Source: Holothuria scabra
Lineage: Eukaryota > Echinodermata > Holothuroidea > Aspidochirotida > Holothuriidae
DNA: 64,000 bases
Direction: 5' to 3'
Assembly: GCA_037179385.1 (NCBI GenBank)
Contig: CM074196.1
Span: 28,789,986-28,853,985, forward strand
In this document: positions 12,880 through 25,990 of the stretch, in pieces
Numbering within the stretch: the stretch's first letter is position 1
Layout: each line of letters begins with the position of its first letter
Notes under the pieces: model-generated
The model's input: only the letters and a program-made list of their open reading frames with translations
The model's database searches: none
Told to the model about the DNA's origin: nothing
Position numbers and translations under genes: made by a program

Positions 12880-13060
12880 CTTGATTACACATTATGGACT
12901 TGTATTGCCACTGGGACAAGCCATGAAGCAATAAACTAGGATTGTGTCTGGATAAAGATGCGTTTTAGATAAATGTGGGAGGGGCTAGAAGTAAAAAGGT
13001 TGGGAGAATTGGAACTGATTGGGATGATGAAAATATACCTTTAAGTCTTTGGAATGAACC
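12880..13060 (+). repeat. fragment of a retroelement-like repeat (copy 1 of 3)
   Basis: Words such as AAGCAATAAACTAGGATTG, TGTCTGGAT and GGCTAGAAG...TTGGGAGAATTGGA recur in the reverse complement at about 31480-31800 and 52130-52230. The third copy reads as a retroelement pol-like protein relic. Here the frame is broken and only about 60 codons are recognisable. A SINE fragment follows directly. Confidence 0.45.
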
Positions 13061-13089
13061 AACTGTTTGTGAATGAAACCCTAGACGTA

Positions 13090-13235
13090 CTACTGGAAAA
13101 CAGTCAACTGGTAAAAGTTAGGCTAGATGGAGTTTTAACGCTCCAACCGATTAGTTCAGGTCGAGTCGGCCACTCCATTTTTCCAGTTGTGACTCACTGG
13201 CTTGTTTTCCCTACTCCATAGTCAAGTGATAAAAA
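13090..13235 (-). repeat. SINE body fragment, same family as 2539-4078
   Basis: Read on the reverse strand, the stretch contains AACAAGCCAGTGAG, CACAACTGG, CGGTTGGAG and AAAACTCCATCTAG in the same order as the SINE at 3970-4070. The tRNA head is missing or too diverged to see. Confidence 0.65.
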
Positions 13236-13730
13236 CCTCCGACTTTTAGTCCAATGATTTTAACGGTGTTTACGTGAGAGAAGTATTCTCTTTTTAAATA
13301 TTGTATGCCATTTATTTTAAAAGTATGTTTTAATTTTTCCCGTCTTTGCATTACACTTCAGTGGAAAAGGATGGAGTTTTAACTTTAGTGTCACTAAATC
13401 GGTAGACACATAGTTGCACTTCACCAAAACAACATTGCATAGATCTTCATTGATATCAAAATAGAAAAAAAATCCCAAATCTCATATAAAGCAGCTTGTA
13501 TTGAAAGTGTAATGATTATACATTTAATGTTATGTGTTCCCAGTGGGGAATATTGTGAAACATAAAAGTAGAAATATTTCCGGAAAAGTATGAGATTTTT
13601 AGACAGCTGTGAGAGGGTCAAAAAAGTTCGTGGATTAACTACTGCTTTTAATTGGCAACAAAATTCGTTTGAACTTTTTTCAGAACAGCGTGTATACCTA
13701 CGAGACTCATAAATGGGATTGCATTGTCTA

Positions 13731-14338
13731 TTATACTAATTCGAGTTGCCGGCATTTTTCCTTTATATTGTCCAGAATGCCTTTAATTCTATCTCGAAGA
13801 TGGAAACAGCAAATTTGGTCTCCGATATAGAAGGCTGTAGGAACCCATACCACAAGTGTTGCGTATACCCAATTGAAAATTACCATTAACACTATACTCT
13901 TTTGACTGAAGAGTCGATCGCATTTTGCTCTGGGTCTCATTATGAGGTGAGCTCGATTGGAGGCAATTAACGTTAAGTTGAAAATGCTTGTTCCTATAGA
14001 TATACAGAATACTCACCTTACAATTTACACAAAATTTCTGGCGAAATTATTCGGCTAATTATTGTATGAATATGAACTGGCAATAACAAACAAGTGGCCA
14101 GATCAGAGAAAGCTAAGTTTGCAAAAAAGACATTGGTTGAAGTCTGTAATTTACGGGAGCTACACACAGCAACTATCACAAGAATATTCCCGGGGATTCC
14201 AAGCAAGGAAATGATACCGTGGAAGGTAGCGAGAATTAGTAGGCCGTGAGGAGCACCCAACGTTAGGTTCGTCTCTGAAGTGATGTACACATGTAGTGCA
14301 TCAGTTGTTTCCAAGGTTTCATTGTTAGCAAATTTCAT
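13731..14338 (-). pseudogene. GPCR pseudogene, frameshifted and 3'-truncated
   Basis: This is an inverted relative of the receptor at 28539-29546. It starts at 14338 (MKFANNETLETT) and keeps TM1 (GIPGNILVIVAVCSSRKLQ), TM2 (NLAFSDLATCLL) and the TM3 Cys (ILCKL). A one-base deletion near 14018 then brings an immediate stop. Homology resumes in the shifted frame with FNLTLIASNRAHLI, RPRAKCDRLFSQKS, IFNWVY and WVPTAFYIGD, and is lost after TM4. TM5-7 are absent. The 3' splice site (complement of 14352-14362) and ~70 bases of upstream sequence also match the 28.5-kb gene, so the duplication included the intron side. No product is expected. Confidence 0.9.
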
Positions 14339-14419
14339 TAGTGGCTTCCTACTGTGGGAAAAACTTTGTGAGAACTTGGTGGATAATCCAAAAGAAGTAC
14401 AGTATTTGATAGCAAATAA

Positions 14420-17400
14420 ACGGAAAATAAGTAACTATTCCCAGTGTTTTATAAACAATTGATCATTGGCAATATTCAGAGGGAGTCTAAGTGGGCCAAT
14501 GGAAACAACAAATTTCAAGAGACCTTCTTAGAGATGGAAGAATAACCTTTTTGTCTGAAGTAAGAACTTTGGCCCAAGTTGCACTGATTTGTTACTAGAT
14601 GGATTGGTTGTGGTCCGCAAAAGGATGTAATGTATTTTTCTGCTTGTCTCATTCGTCCGAATAACTCCTACACTATTCGCTATGAATATTTTCGGAGAAC
14701 TTATGTCGCCCTTCCCTAGCAAGATGGCTTATGAAACGGACTGACGGTGTTGTTGCCAGTTCAATTTTTCAGATGGTTAACATATAAAAAAATCACGAAG
14801 AAACACATCATGGAACTGTTTAGTGTGACTGTCTCGTATCGGATAACGATTCGACTTTTGCGAATTAAAATTTGAAATCTTCTCCATCTCTGTTAGGAAA
14901 GAACCCAAAATTACCAAGCATAAGTAAATATATGATATATGTGGCAGTACTACAAAAATTAAATTCATACTAATATATCAGACATTGCCTTAACGAAGAA
15001 GGGCCCCAAAAAGTGGGAAATAACGCTAATGAATATGTAACTTATTTTGTTCTGTTCACTTCCTTCCTATTCTTGCCTTTTTCTTTCTCTTTTCATATCT
15101 TCTTGCGAACAAATGAGAAAAGTCGCTCTGCCCCCCCCCCCCCCCCGTCGCAGCCCCGATCGCAGCATAGCTTGGTTAAGAATGTAAAGGAAAAAAGATG
15201 CAATAAAGATAACGGTATAATACCTGCATTGTCAACAGCAATAAATTGTTAAAAATAGAATAGATAGGATAATTGCTTCCAATAGTCATGCATGCATTCC
15301 AAAATATAAGTTGTAACAAAAAATTACTCAGTTTTGCCCATTTCAATTGCAGCTTAAAATAACTCATATGTGTTAATATAACTGTGGACACATGTGCAAC
15401 CTGAGAAAAAACACAGAAGCTGTGTTTTACCTGAAAATCTCTACCGATTTAGCCAAAATAAATTATACAGGCGTCGAGAACGGTTGGTTTCGGTAAAGAT
15501 ACACTAAAGTACTTCCTAGGGAAGTAGGATCCCACTATATGTGTAACTGTCTTCTTACAGCTTCTCCACGAGCTGTTTTTTGTATTAAGTAGCATTCAGC
15601 TACTGCTCCCATGCATATTGCACTGTTTCATGACATCCTATAGATCGCAGTGTACGTAAGTACCTACTTTGTATCATCGCGGAACATGTATTTTTCTCTA
15701 AAGGTGTCATCATATGTCCTTACAACGCTTTGATCCGCCTTTTGTAAAATGGTTTATTATTCTTAGCAAACAACATAACTGCGTAACCAGACCCCGATGC
15801 TGATGAATCAAGTTGAAAAGCGGAGAAAATCGATTTTCTTCTCAGAAAATTATTTTTAAATTTTGTTTGATGTCCACTCACATTAAATAAAAGTTGTAGT
15901 GAAAGTATTCGTATACGCAAGCAATCAGTGGTATATGTACTTGTGTTAAAATTTCCGACGAGCTAAAAAAACAGACTAGATAACGATTGGTTATGTACCC
16001 TCGCAGCAAACTTGTTGATATTGTTAATTAAGACATTTTTGCAAGGGTGATTTATGCACTGGCATGTCATTAAAAGTAGTCCACAGTTTAAAAAAAAAAA
16101 CCTTTAGGTCCCACCCTCCCCCCTACGCTAAAAATAAACCAACCACATGACGGGATATCCATACAAGTAGATCAATTCCCCTAAACAGCTATAAGTTTTC
16201 GATAAAGTAATAATCAGTTTCATTAATATTGATCGAAAACCATTCAATAAGTTTCGCAGACCCATTCCACTGATTCCTTGTACCCTTCAAACATTGTTCT
16301 CAAAATATGATGGTTTATAAATACATGTACTGCAAATCTCTGCTAAGAGACAAGAGGTGTACGACTTACCTGTAGCATGAAGTATTTAATGCTTTTATAC
16401 GAAAGGAGAAAGATTGCAGTATGGTAACTAGCCACCTATTACATTTTGAGACGACTTCCTTATCGCTCTTAAAATAATGCTAGTAATAATATTTACATAT
16501 GAGGCTGTTTGTACGTATTATGGCCAAGTACCTATGAGGGAGTGTTGACAATTTGAAAACAAGGTTTATCGTTGCAAAGTTTACGTGATATGGAATCCAA
16601 CGGTGCAAGAACGAAGGTCAAAAGTTCATTGCTATTGCTTAGCATGCAAAAAGATGCCTTCGAAATCTGCCCAAGTCCCATTGTAAAAGTTAAGTATTAT
16701 GGTTCTTGTTTTAATCCTTCCAAAAATGAGACATAATGTTACCCAAAACTGAATGAGCGTCACTGCAATTTTTATAGGAAAACAGTGGTGGCGATTGAAA
16801 CTTCGTAACGGTACTGTTTTCTACAGAGCGCGTTTTTGCTACTTGGGGTACGCTAACACACGCTTTTTGGGGTGAAAAAATATTGATATTGATATGGAGT
16901 TAGATTAGGGTTGAGGTTGAGTTAGTGCGCCTGAGATTCCTCCACCCTTTTTAAGTCCACTGCGGGTTTCAAAATGTGGATCAACTTCAGCAGTCTTTTA
17001 TTAACGGTAGCCGGTCATTTTAAACCACATGCCGACAAACACAAATAGGCCTACAAATTTGGTTGACAGGCCGTTGCAATTTACCTAAAAATTAAAACTC
17101 TTAACTTGTCATAAATTTCGCGTATGCAGTTGTAACAAAACAGTCATCAGAATCGTGCAAGCAAAGGCCAAACTTGTAAAGATCCCGCCGGCTCTTTAAA
17201 ATGTTCTGCTTGACCCGCGTTAATTTATTTGCAGCAATATACGTAACGTCGTAACGTCACCATACGATTACTAAAAAACGTTTGTGTTCGGTTCGGGTGC
17301 ATATGAATATGATACATACAATGCAACTTCATTTCCGCGGCACCTGACCCGACAGTTGCGTCTTTTTTGACTCGCGCGATTCCGTTGGCGTGTTCTTTTC

Positions 17401-20400
17401 AGCTAAAGCTTAGGATTTATATGTGCCAAGCAAGCGTGACACCATTCGTTTGTAAACCTGAATGAGCTTTCTTTTTTACCAATCAAAACGCTGAACCAAA
17501 AATTGGATGACGCACTTTTACTAGCGACAGTCTGCCAGTAATATGACAAAACATTCTGATAGTTTAGGTGTATGACAGGTAAAACAAGCCAAGAACACAC
17601 ATCATATGACAAATGGGATCACTGGCAGAACTTCACAATTCCAAAATCTGAACAATTTCTTGCTTTTGCACATTTTCGTTTCAGTTTAGAAATATTTAAA
17701 GCTACTGCATATTGTTTTTTAATCGGAATGCTGCTTTCTCTTAACTTTTTCATTGAGAAGTGGGTATAAGCTATGTGAGAATTCCACGTAAGTTTTAGTT
17801 AGCTTAGATCGCGGCATTGTATGCATCAAGAGATTAATTCTTAGAAAATTCATTTCAAGCCTTTTTTCTGCTCTGGTGTAATTACTTTCAGCTTCAATTA
17901 CCAACGATATCATTCAGTTCCTATAGCAACACTATTTTGTGTATATCTTTTGAAGTGTTCTTCTCCAGATTAACAAGGTATCCAGACGATTGTATTTGCA
18001 TTGTTGACACCGCCATAAAAACATTGGCCAATTTTATTGCAACATTCTGAACGTAAACAATTGGAAATGTAAACGAAAGTTGTAATGCGAAATGAACAAC
18101 ATCAATATGAAAACTAATAATATCAGTTATGTAAAATCGCGCATTATTAAAAGGTTTAGCAAGAGACGCGAAATGATGAGCCATTTTGTTGCACAATTCT
18201 TCCCAATATTATTAAAGACAATATGATTAATGAGGACTAGGTGTAGAAAGGGCGTGTTAGAAGTAGAACTACTGCGCCCACAACACCCACTCCTCCTCAA
18301 ACGCATTTTCACGTACCAACGCAGTGGAGCGACGCCAAGTGAGCGAAGTTTCTGTAGAATTCTAACTAAGTGTCATACATATGCAGCTTAAAATCGCATC
18401 AACCCTACTTTAATAGGGTTATTTTAAGGCCCAGATAACAAAATGCTTAATAAGCCACCAGTAACTGTACCATCTGCACTTTCTTCTGATGAAAAGGGTC
18501 ACCTTCTGTAATATAGAGAAAGGTTTTGCCGAAACTTATCTTCATGTTTAATACGCACTAATGAATGCTGTCGCTCTACTAAGTTAATCGCTTCCACACA
18601 AAGCGTGATTATAAACTTACGAAATACACAGACTTACATTAAATTAACCCTACCGGCCATTAAAAGATGTTGCAAAGGGCGCAATAAAAATTGTAGTGCA
18701 AACAGTCCTCTTGCTGTCGGGGATAATTGTCAACACAGACAATTAAAAGTTCCCAAAAATACCAAAATAGCTTTCACACCATTTTTCAAAATCATTTGAA
18801 GAGAACATTCAGGTTTAAATAAAATAAAGCTGTTACCACAGTGGTAATAGTTTAAGAGTTCTAATGAGGAGTTTCCATTTTGCTTTTCTTCAAGTGAGCA
18901 TTTTCATTATAAACGGCTATTGCTGACACTGCACGATAATCCCATGAAAATGTTTATTTATGTACTTTCGTGGTCTCAAGAGCCACAAAATTGAATCTAA
19001 AAAGCCTTGGTTTAAGCTATTTAAACTTATTATTTAAGCTTATTATGAATTCGGTATGTAGAGAGCCAAGCAGAACTTTTGCCTTGGCTATTTCTTGCAA
19101 TATACTTAACTAATGGCTATTTCAGAGCGGTCACATGATGTAAAATACGTCAACTGTTTCTTCGTGTACCTATCTTGATTTCCAGACACCAAAAATGTTC
19201 ACCTAACGGTGATTAATTTCCGTAACTTTCCCCTGTAAGATTGCTTGCTATTTAGTGATGTACTGTGTGGAAATCCTGAGGAAAATGACTTCTGTTGTGT
19301 TCAAAATTCCTCTAAAATGCTCCAGATTGCAGATCTGCAGATTTCAAACTTTTCCGCGGAAGCATGCCCCGGACTGCTAGCAACTGCATGCTTACAGCAC
19401 GCGCCAGCCGCCTCCGTATTTAAAAGGTCCACATTTTGGGAAAAAGACCCACCCCTCCACATGGGCTGGCTACAGGCCTGTGAGAGGGTATTGCAGTTTT
19501 ATGTTCACCTTTTGTCTTCTGTTTTCCTAGGTTCGTGGCCAATTATCGCTTACGATATAAATCAGACCAGTTATGAAGTCTCGGTAATTGCAGGACTTAA
19601 GAAAAAATACGATTGCGTCCTGTTTAGAGGGTAGTTCTACTTATGAGGAAAGACGTGATTTTGCGGGATCTCTGAAAAGTAAGAGATCATCCTTTCTAAG
19701 GTGATGTTTTGCGTACAAGTAGAGTGCTGGAAGATATATTTCAGCTTTTTCCGCAAACACGCAATGTTCTTGTTGGTATAGGACATTTCTTGAGGGCCCA
19801 TCGACCTTCTTCTTTAAATGAACTTTCAATTTTGAAAATTGAGTTGTTAAAAATAAATAATGTTAATTGCAGCGCTTTCCTGGAAAGGGTAATCGCATAC
19901 TGTGTGGGGCCATGTGGTCCGATTCATCCCATCTTAAGCTAGAATGGGCATGATTATCCTTTCTTAAGCAATGTTTCTGTGTCAAGGGATGTGTGGCTTC
20001 GCTTTCTTGTACTGAACCGAATGATAAAACCGTTTTTTGGTATGATTAACATGCCTGCGAAATGGAACTAAAAGTTACACCAAAGAAACGCTGTTACGCT
20101 TGAACTCTTGTGACATTGGATATATGACAAACCCTTTATAGCTATGCCCAGCCCCTATAGTTCACCGTACTTGATACAGCTCATAGCTGAGTGTTACCCG
20201 AATACCTGTCGCGAGGACCTATTGATCAAGTTCTTTCAATAAATATCCGGCGTTTTCCTGGAAAGCATGATCGCGTACTGGGTAGGGCCATATGGTCGAC
20301 TTGAGCCCATCTTAAGCTAGAATGGGAACTTCAAACCTTTCGTTCCCGATAGTGTAAATGATTAGCTGGCTACTTCCCTAACTAGAATACTTGTGTCAAG

Positions 20401-22027
20401 TGCCGAGTTTTTGACTTTCGGTTAAAGCATTTGTAGTGAGGGAGGAAGCAAAAGTTTGAAATCAATTTCTTCCAACTGAACTTCGATTATTCGAGATTAC
20501 CTTGAGTTTGATGTTTAACACTGGAATTGGTGCAACATACATTCACCTCAAATGACCATTCACTAATGCACATTACTGTTACTTTCAAACTGCAGGATCG
20601 TTATAAAGAAATTATGATAGAGATCTGGAGCAGATTTGTAACTTTTTCATATCGAACCAAAACCTACCTAAACAAAACCGTTCTGAAAAAGATTAGTTCT
20701 GCCAAGCATCCATGTGCAACAATTGTGGCAGGCTATTTTATGTAAGTCAAACGATAGGCCATGTCATCAGAGTTAAGTTGAAGACGAACTTGTAAAAAGG
20801 TTACCTCAAAACCAACATTTTGAAAAAATCTTCTAATTTGGCTTAAAGATCTAGGGAAAAAATCTCTTATACGTGCGCCATTGATCGTGATGTTATCAGA
20901 TGTCGAACTACTCAATCGTGCATCCCAAAAACAAAACAAAGAAATATATTGGAAACGTTCGATGAATCAACCGGCACGTTTTGAAAACGTTTCGAGTTAC
21001 GTCGGGATACTGCCTGCCCATTTTATCTTATCAAGATTACCTATTTAGTACATTTATGCCAAAGGCGTTTTTCAATTAGGAGAAGGCATAGTCTTACATT
21101 CCAATAATAGCCAGTCAGCCTACCAAAATCATATATCTGGTCCAACAGATAAAAAGTTATTGTAATTTTTTGACAAAATCTACATCAAGAAAGGTGTAAA
21201 TTTTCCAAATGGTCCAAATATTTCCAATCAAATTATGGCTCAATGCGTTTTTTTCAAAAACTCGTATCTCATATCACACTGAAAATAGTGTTATTGTGCT
21301 GAAAATCGTGTTGTGTTCTTTTCCGTAAAGTAAATACAGATTAAGCATGGTGACAACAGCATTTGAAACAACGTTTTTCCTTCTATGCCGTGGCTAATAT
21401 TTTCTCTTATTAATTTTCACAGGGAGCAGTTTTAATTATGAAGGCTAGTTCTTCATTTGAATTCACTGAAATAGTCCTCCTCATTGAAATGAGAAAAGTT
21501 CATGGTAATAAAGGGTTTGATGAGGAGAAGGAAAGCTACAATTTTTATCTTTCTTTCAACATGTTAATACGTTTCTAATTCTTTTTAAATCCCTGTATTC
21601 TTCGTTATCTTGCATGTTAAATACTTCAATAGCTTACGTTTTATACGTTTTCGAAAGATACCAACAATAAAAAATGGAAACGTCTTGATTCTCCCTGATT
21701 GCGTCAAGAATACATCGAATGATGATTAAAGATGATCGTTAGAAAACACAGGGTTGTCATGGAGATAGGAAATTGATGAGTTGATTGAAAACTTAAGGTG
21801 AAACTTATTATACTACCATCACCAGATTGGGTGCCATTTGCTTTAAAAAGAATCTCTTTGAGTGGGAGGACGCATGTATGAAAAGTAAGTAAGGATGATT
21901 TTAGGATTCTGAATCCCTTGAAAAAACGTTGAAATCACACATATTTAAGGATAATAATAATTTGGTGTTATCTCATGTTCGTAGTCAACGACCTTCACAG
22001 AATCCAGCAAAATATGAACCCGCTAAA
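14420..22027. other. gene-free stretch
   Basis: No convincing gene or RNA gene is seen. Sequence around 19310-19500 (AAATGCTCCAGATTGCAGAT, GGAAGCATGCCCC, GGCTGGCTACAGGCC) looks like a decayed transposon end. It happens to leave a 129-codon frame that I do not believe codes. Two diverged ~85-bp copies (TTTCCTGGAAAG...CCCATCTTAAGCTAGAATGGG) occur at about 19870-19955 and 20250-20335. A poly-C run lies at 15131-15147. Confidence 0.5.
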
Positions 22028-23320
22028 AGCCACCTTTAGGAAATGGTTCCTTCTAGAAGGAGAAAGAGAAACTAATTGAAATGTGGTAATTACATTTGGT
22101 TTCATATAGTTTAATGCACAAAATTGGCACAGGTATGTCGAACAAACACACATACATTTTTGAAGTACCGCACACAATACCTTACATAACTTCCAAATGG
22201 AATTAAGACAATACAAATGTCATATAAATTCATCAAAATGGAATTGGTCTTCTAATATTACAGTATTTCGTACCGCATGTAGCCTTCAGCTCACTACTCT
22301 GTATCCAACAACCTAAGTCAACCATAAATTTTATGAGCAATGAGCTAGTCGTCATAAAAACTTTTTTTGATAAAGTGCATATTACCATGGACAAGATAAC
22401 AGGTTTAGACCAGAATTGCGTCGGTACTAAAATAATACAGACTTACCCACCTAAGAACCATTGGCGGTCTTCAGAATAAACTGGGTCACTAAAGTGCTTC
22501 AGTTGTAAAATGTTACATTTTTTTAATGTTACGTATCTTGAAACTTGACCTGGACTTGGTCAGATACTCATTTATTTGCTTACGATAGTCCGATTGGCCC
22601 AGTTTGGTTTCGCCGAATTGCTCTTTGCCAGAAAGTCAGGAGGACTTAAGAAAAATCAAGTTTTTATCTTGTTTGTAACTTTTAACCCGTCGGTTATTTT
22701 AACATGGTAACATAGGCACTTGATTACATACATACATACAAAAACTTCGATCACATATGGCACGAGTTTAAATTTGCATCTAATATGAGTGAGCAAAACA
22801 CAAAAAGGTTGAGAATGTTTATTTGTCATAAAAATTGATTTTCTCCTCTGTTCAACTTAATTCATAAGCATCGCTTCTGATGACGCAGTGATATTATTTG
22901 CTCGTTGCTAGTGTAATTCATTTCGTCTTACTTGATAGAGACGAAAGAGATGACACTCAGCTAGTAAGTGTTTACTCCCTTCGTTGTGTTTTTCTCTGGT
23001 CACATTTGTGCCCTGTTACATGGGCGTGAGATTTAAAAAATCAGGGGAAATCTGACCTAAATTGTTCTGCTGTAAGGTGTCTAAGAGTTAAAGGTCTAGA
23101 TGCAAAATGTTGCTGAATGCCTAAATATCTGGAGGTGGTAGGGAAATTTCAAAGATTTTAAACCTGGTCTTACTAGTGGGTAGGTACTCAACGAACTATG
23201 GTCAAACTAAATTTAATTACCGGCTGTACTGTAGATGTGAACAGAATCACAACGAAAATGTCATTGTTTGCGAAGGATTTATGAAAAAAGTTTTGTTAGT
23301 CTAAAAACCTTTCGTGAACA
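22028..23320. repeat. 1.29-kb tandem duplication, copy 1
   Basis: This is the first unit of a direct tandem repeat with period 1293, beginning AGCCACCTTTAGGAAATGG and ending TTTCGTGAACA. It is about 95% alike to copy 2 by eye. Copy 2 carries a 154-codon frame (23408-23872), but copy 1 has an in-frame TAA in it (AATTAAGAC), so the unit is probably non-coding. Confidence 0.88.
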
Positions 23321-24618
23321 AGCCGCCTTAGGGAAATGGTTCCTTTCAGAAGGAGAAGGAGAAACTGATTGAAATGTGGAAATTAAATTTGGTTTCATAT
23401 AGTTTTAATGCACAAAATTGGCATAGGTATGTCGAACAAACACACATACATTTTTGAAGTACCGCACACAATACCTTACATAACTTCCAAATGGAATTAT
23501 GACAATACAAATGTCATATATATACATCAAAATGGAATTGGTCTTCTAATATTACAGTATTTCGTACCGCATGTAGCCTTCAGCTCACCACTCTGTATCC
23601 AACAACCTAAGTCAACCATAAATTTTATGCACAATGAGCTAGTCGTCATGATAATAACTTTTTTTGATAAAGTGCATATAACCACGGAAAAGATAACAGG
23701 TTTAGACCAGAATTGCGTCGGTACTAAAATAATACAGACTTACCCACCTAAAAACCTTTGGAGGTTTTCAGAATATACTCGGTCACTAAAGTGCTTCAGT
23801 TGTAAAATGTTACATTTTTTTAATGTTACGTATCTTGAAACTTGGCCTGGACTTGGTCAGATACTCATTTAATTGCTTACGATAGTCTGATTGGCCCAGT
23901 TTGGTTTCACCGAATTGCTGTTGCCAGAAAGTCAGGAAGACTTTAGAAAAAAGCAAGTTTTTATCTCGTTTGTAACTTTTAACCCGTCGGTTATTTTAAC
24001 ATAGTAACATAGGCACTTGATTACATACATACATACAAAAACTTCGATCACATAAGGCACGAGTTTAAATTTGCATCTTATATGAGTGAGCAAAACACAA
24101 AAAGGTTGAGAATGTTTATCTGTCATAAAAATTGATTTTCTCCTCTGTTCAACTTAATTCATAAGCATCGCTTCTGATGACGCAGTGATATTATTTGCTC
24201 GTTGCTAGTGTAATTCATTTCGTCTTACTTGATAGAGACAAAAGAGATGACACTCAGCTATTAAGTGTTTACTCCCTTCGTTGTGTTTTTCTCTGGTCAC
24301 ATTTGTGCCCTGTTACATGGACCTGAGATTTAAAAAATCAGGGGAAATCTGACCTTAATTGTTCTGCTGTAAGGTGTCTAAGAGTTAAAGGTCTAGATGC
24401 AAAATGTTGCTGAATGCCTAAATATCTGGAGGTGGTATCGAAATTTCAAAGCTTTTAAACCTGATCTTACTCGTGGGTAGGTACTCAACGAACTATGGTC
24501 AAACTAAATTTAATTACCGGCTGTACTGTAGATGTGAACAGAATCACAACGAAAAATGTCATTGTTTGCGAAGGATTTATGAAAAAAGTTTTGTTAGTCT
24601 GGAAAACCTTTCGTGAAG
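23321..24618. repeat. 1.29-kb tandem duplication, copy 2
   Basis: This is the second unit, starting AGCCGCCTTAGGGAAATGG directly after copy 1. The match ends around TTTCGTGAAGAA. Differences are scattered substitutions and one- to three-base indels. Part of the unit (about 23940-24320) recurs in diverged form at 27140-27790, upstream of the second GPCR. Confidence 0.88.
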
Positions 24619-24741
24619 AACATAATAAATTTATCAAAAGCACAATTCAACTTACTGGTAAACTTACAGGTAAATCATAAATCGAAAGAAGGTGTGGTAA
24701 CCACTAGTACCACCGAGATACTTGTTGTTGATACCAAAACA

Positions 24742-25000
24742 TTAAAGGGCAGGAGCAGTCATCCCAAATTGAAGTAGTGTAGTAGACTGTCCAGTTTCAT
24801 GATTGGCTGTTGGGAGTCACGTAAAAATGTTTTTCCCTTCAAATGTGAAATTTACTAGAGGCACTGCTTGGTTTACCTTGAATATGAAATGTTAAATCAT
24901 AAAATGTAATGAAAGGTACTTTGAAAAGAAATAAGATGAAAACTGTGCTACTTAGCTTTCTTTTCAAAAGATGTTTAGGGGGACTGCTCTTTGCCTTTAA
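24742..25000. mobile_element. TTAA-flanked MITE, T2/Kolobok-like
   Basis: TTAA lies at both ends (24742-24745 and 24997-25000). The inner ends are inverted repeats: AGGGCAGGAGCAGTCATCCC on the left, and on the right the complement of AGGCAAAGAGCAGTCCCCCT. TTAA duplication together with AGG termini matches the T2/Kolobok MITE style; piggyBac is the other TTAA family. The ~250-bp body has no frame. Confidence 0.65.
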
Positions 25001-25212
25001 GTTGCATCCATTGCCCTTTCGAACGACAACTCATCATAAACAATCTGCAGACAGAGAATGAAGGTGCACTTCTTATTCCAGATTGAAAACTCTTATTCAG
25101 CAAAGGTCCGTGCTATTTTACCTCTTTGATAACGGGCTTCACACGAAATGGTGTAATCGTTCCACCATGAGAATACTACATGGTTTAACGAATATGTGAT
25201 GTGCGATGATTA

Positions 25213-25990
25213 GGTTGAGGTCCTGCAAAGAACTTTCAGAAACAAACTGTCAAATGTTTTCTATCATCTCAAACCAAAGTATTCATTAGTTTTGATTGAA
25301 ATGCATTTTTAATGAACACTTTTTGTATTTTATTGTAAATTGACATAATTATTGCATTGGTCACCAATTACTTTTCCGCCATCTTGGTTGACTTCAAAAA
25401 CAAAAAACAAAATTGTTATCAGATATAATTTCAATTTATTTGTGGTAATATATGGCCAGATTTGAAGGGCAGTTATGTTTAAACTATTTTAAATGATTAT
25501 TTTTTTCATAAATTATGATCTTCATTATGGAGGCCAATTTGTGGTCTCTGCCATTCATTGGGTTGAGGTCCTGCAAAAAGTTATCAGAAATAAACTTTAA
25601 AATACATGCTATTATCTCATATCGAAATATTTAGTAGTTTTGATTTAAAGATATTTCTTAATGATTATTTTTTGCTGCTTCATTGTAAATTGACATAATT
25701 ATCAACTTGGCGGTCGTTTTAATTTTCCGACATCTTGGTTTACCTCAAAAAGAAGAAAATGTTATCAAAATATAATTTCAAGTTTTTTGTCGTAAAATAT
25801 GGCCAGATTTTAAATTAGCTTTAGTGATTATTTTTCATATTACTTTTATAAACTATGATCGTTATTTTGACGGCCACTCCTTTTATTTTCGCCATCTTCG
25901 TTAAGTTGGGGTCCTGCAAAAACTATCAAAAACTAAGTTTAAAAAATATGCTATAATGCCGAAGGAAACTATTAGGAAGTTTTGATTGAA
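25213..25990. repeat. ~345-bp tandem repeat, about 2.2 units
   Basis: Unit starts GGTTGAGGTCCTGCAAA (25213), GGTTGAGGTCCTGCAAA (25561) and GTTGGGGTCCTGCAAA (25905) give periods of about 348 and 344. Each unit includes TTGTAAATTGACATAATTAT, a CCATCTTGGTT-like word and ATATGGCCAGATTT. The copies are well diverged, so the array is old. Confidence 0.8.

Noticed and set aside
19245..19634. 129-codon open frame
   Set aside because: It lies over a sequence that looks like a decayed transposon end (GGAAGCATGCCCC, GGCTGGCTACAGGCC) and has no protein motif.
23408..23872. 154-codon open frame in copy 2 of the 1.29-kb tandem repeat
   Set aside because: The matching position in copy 1 has an in-frame stop and other disruptions, and no motif is seen. 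A real gene should be better kept between such similar copies.
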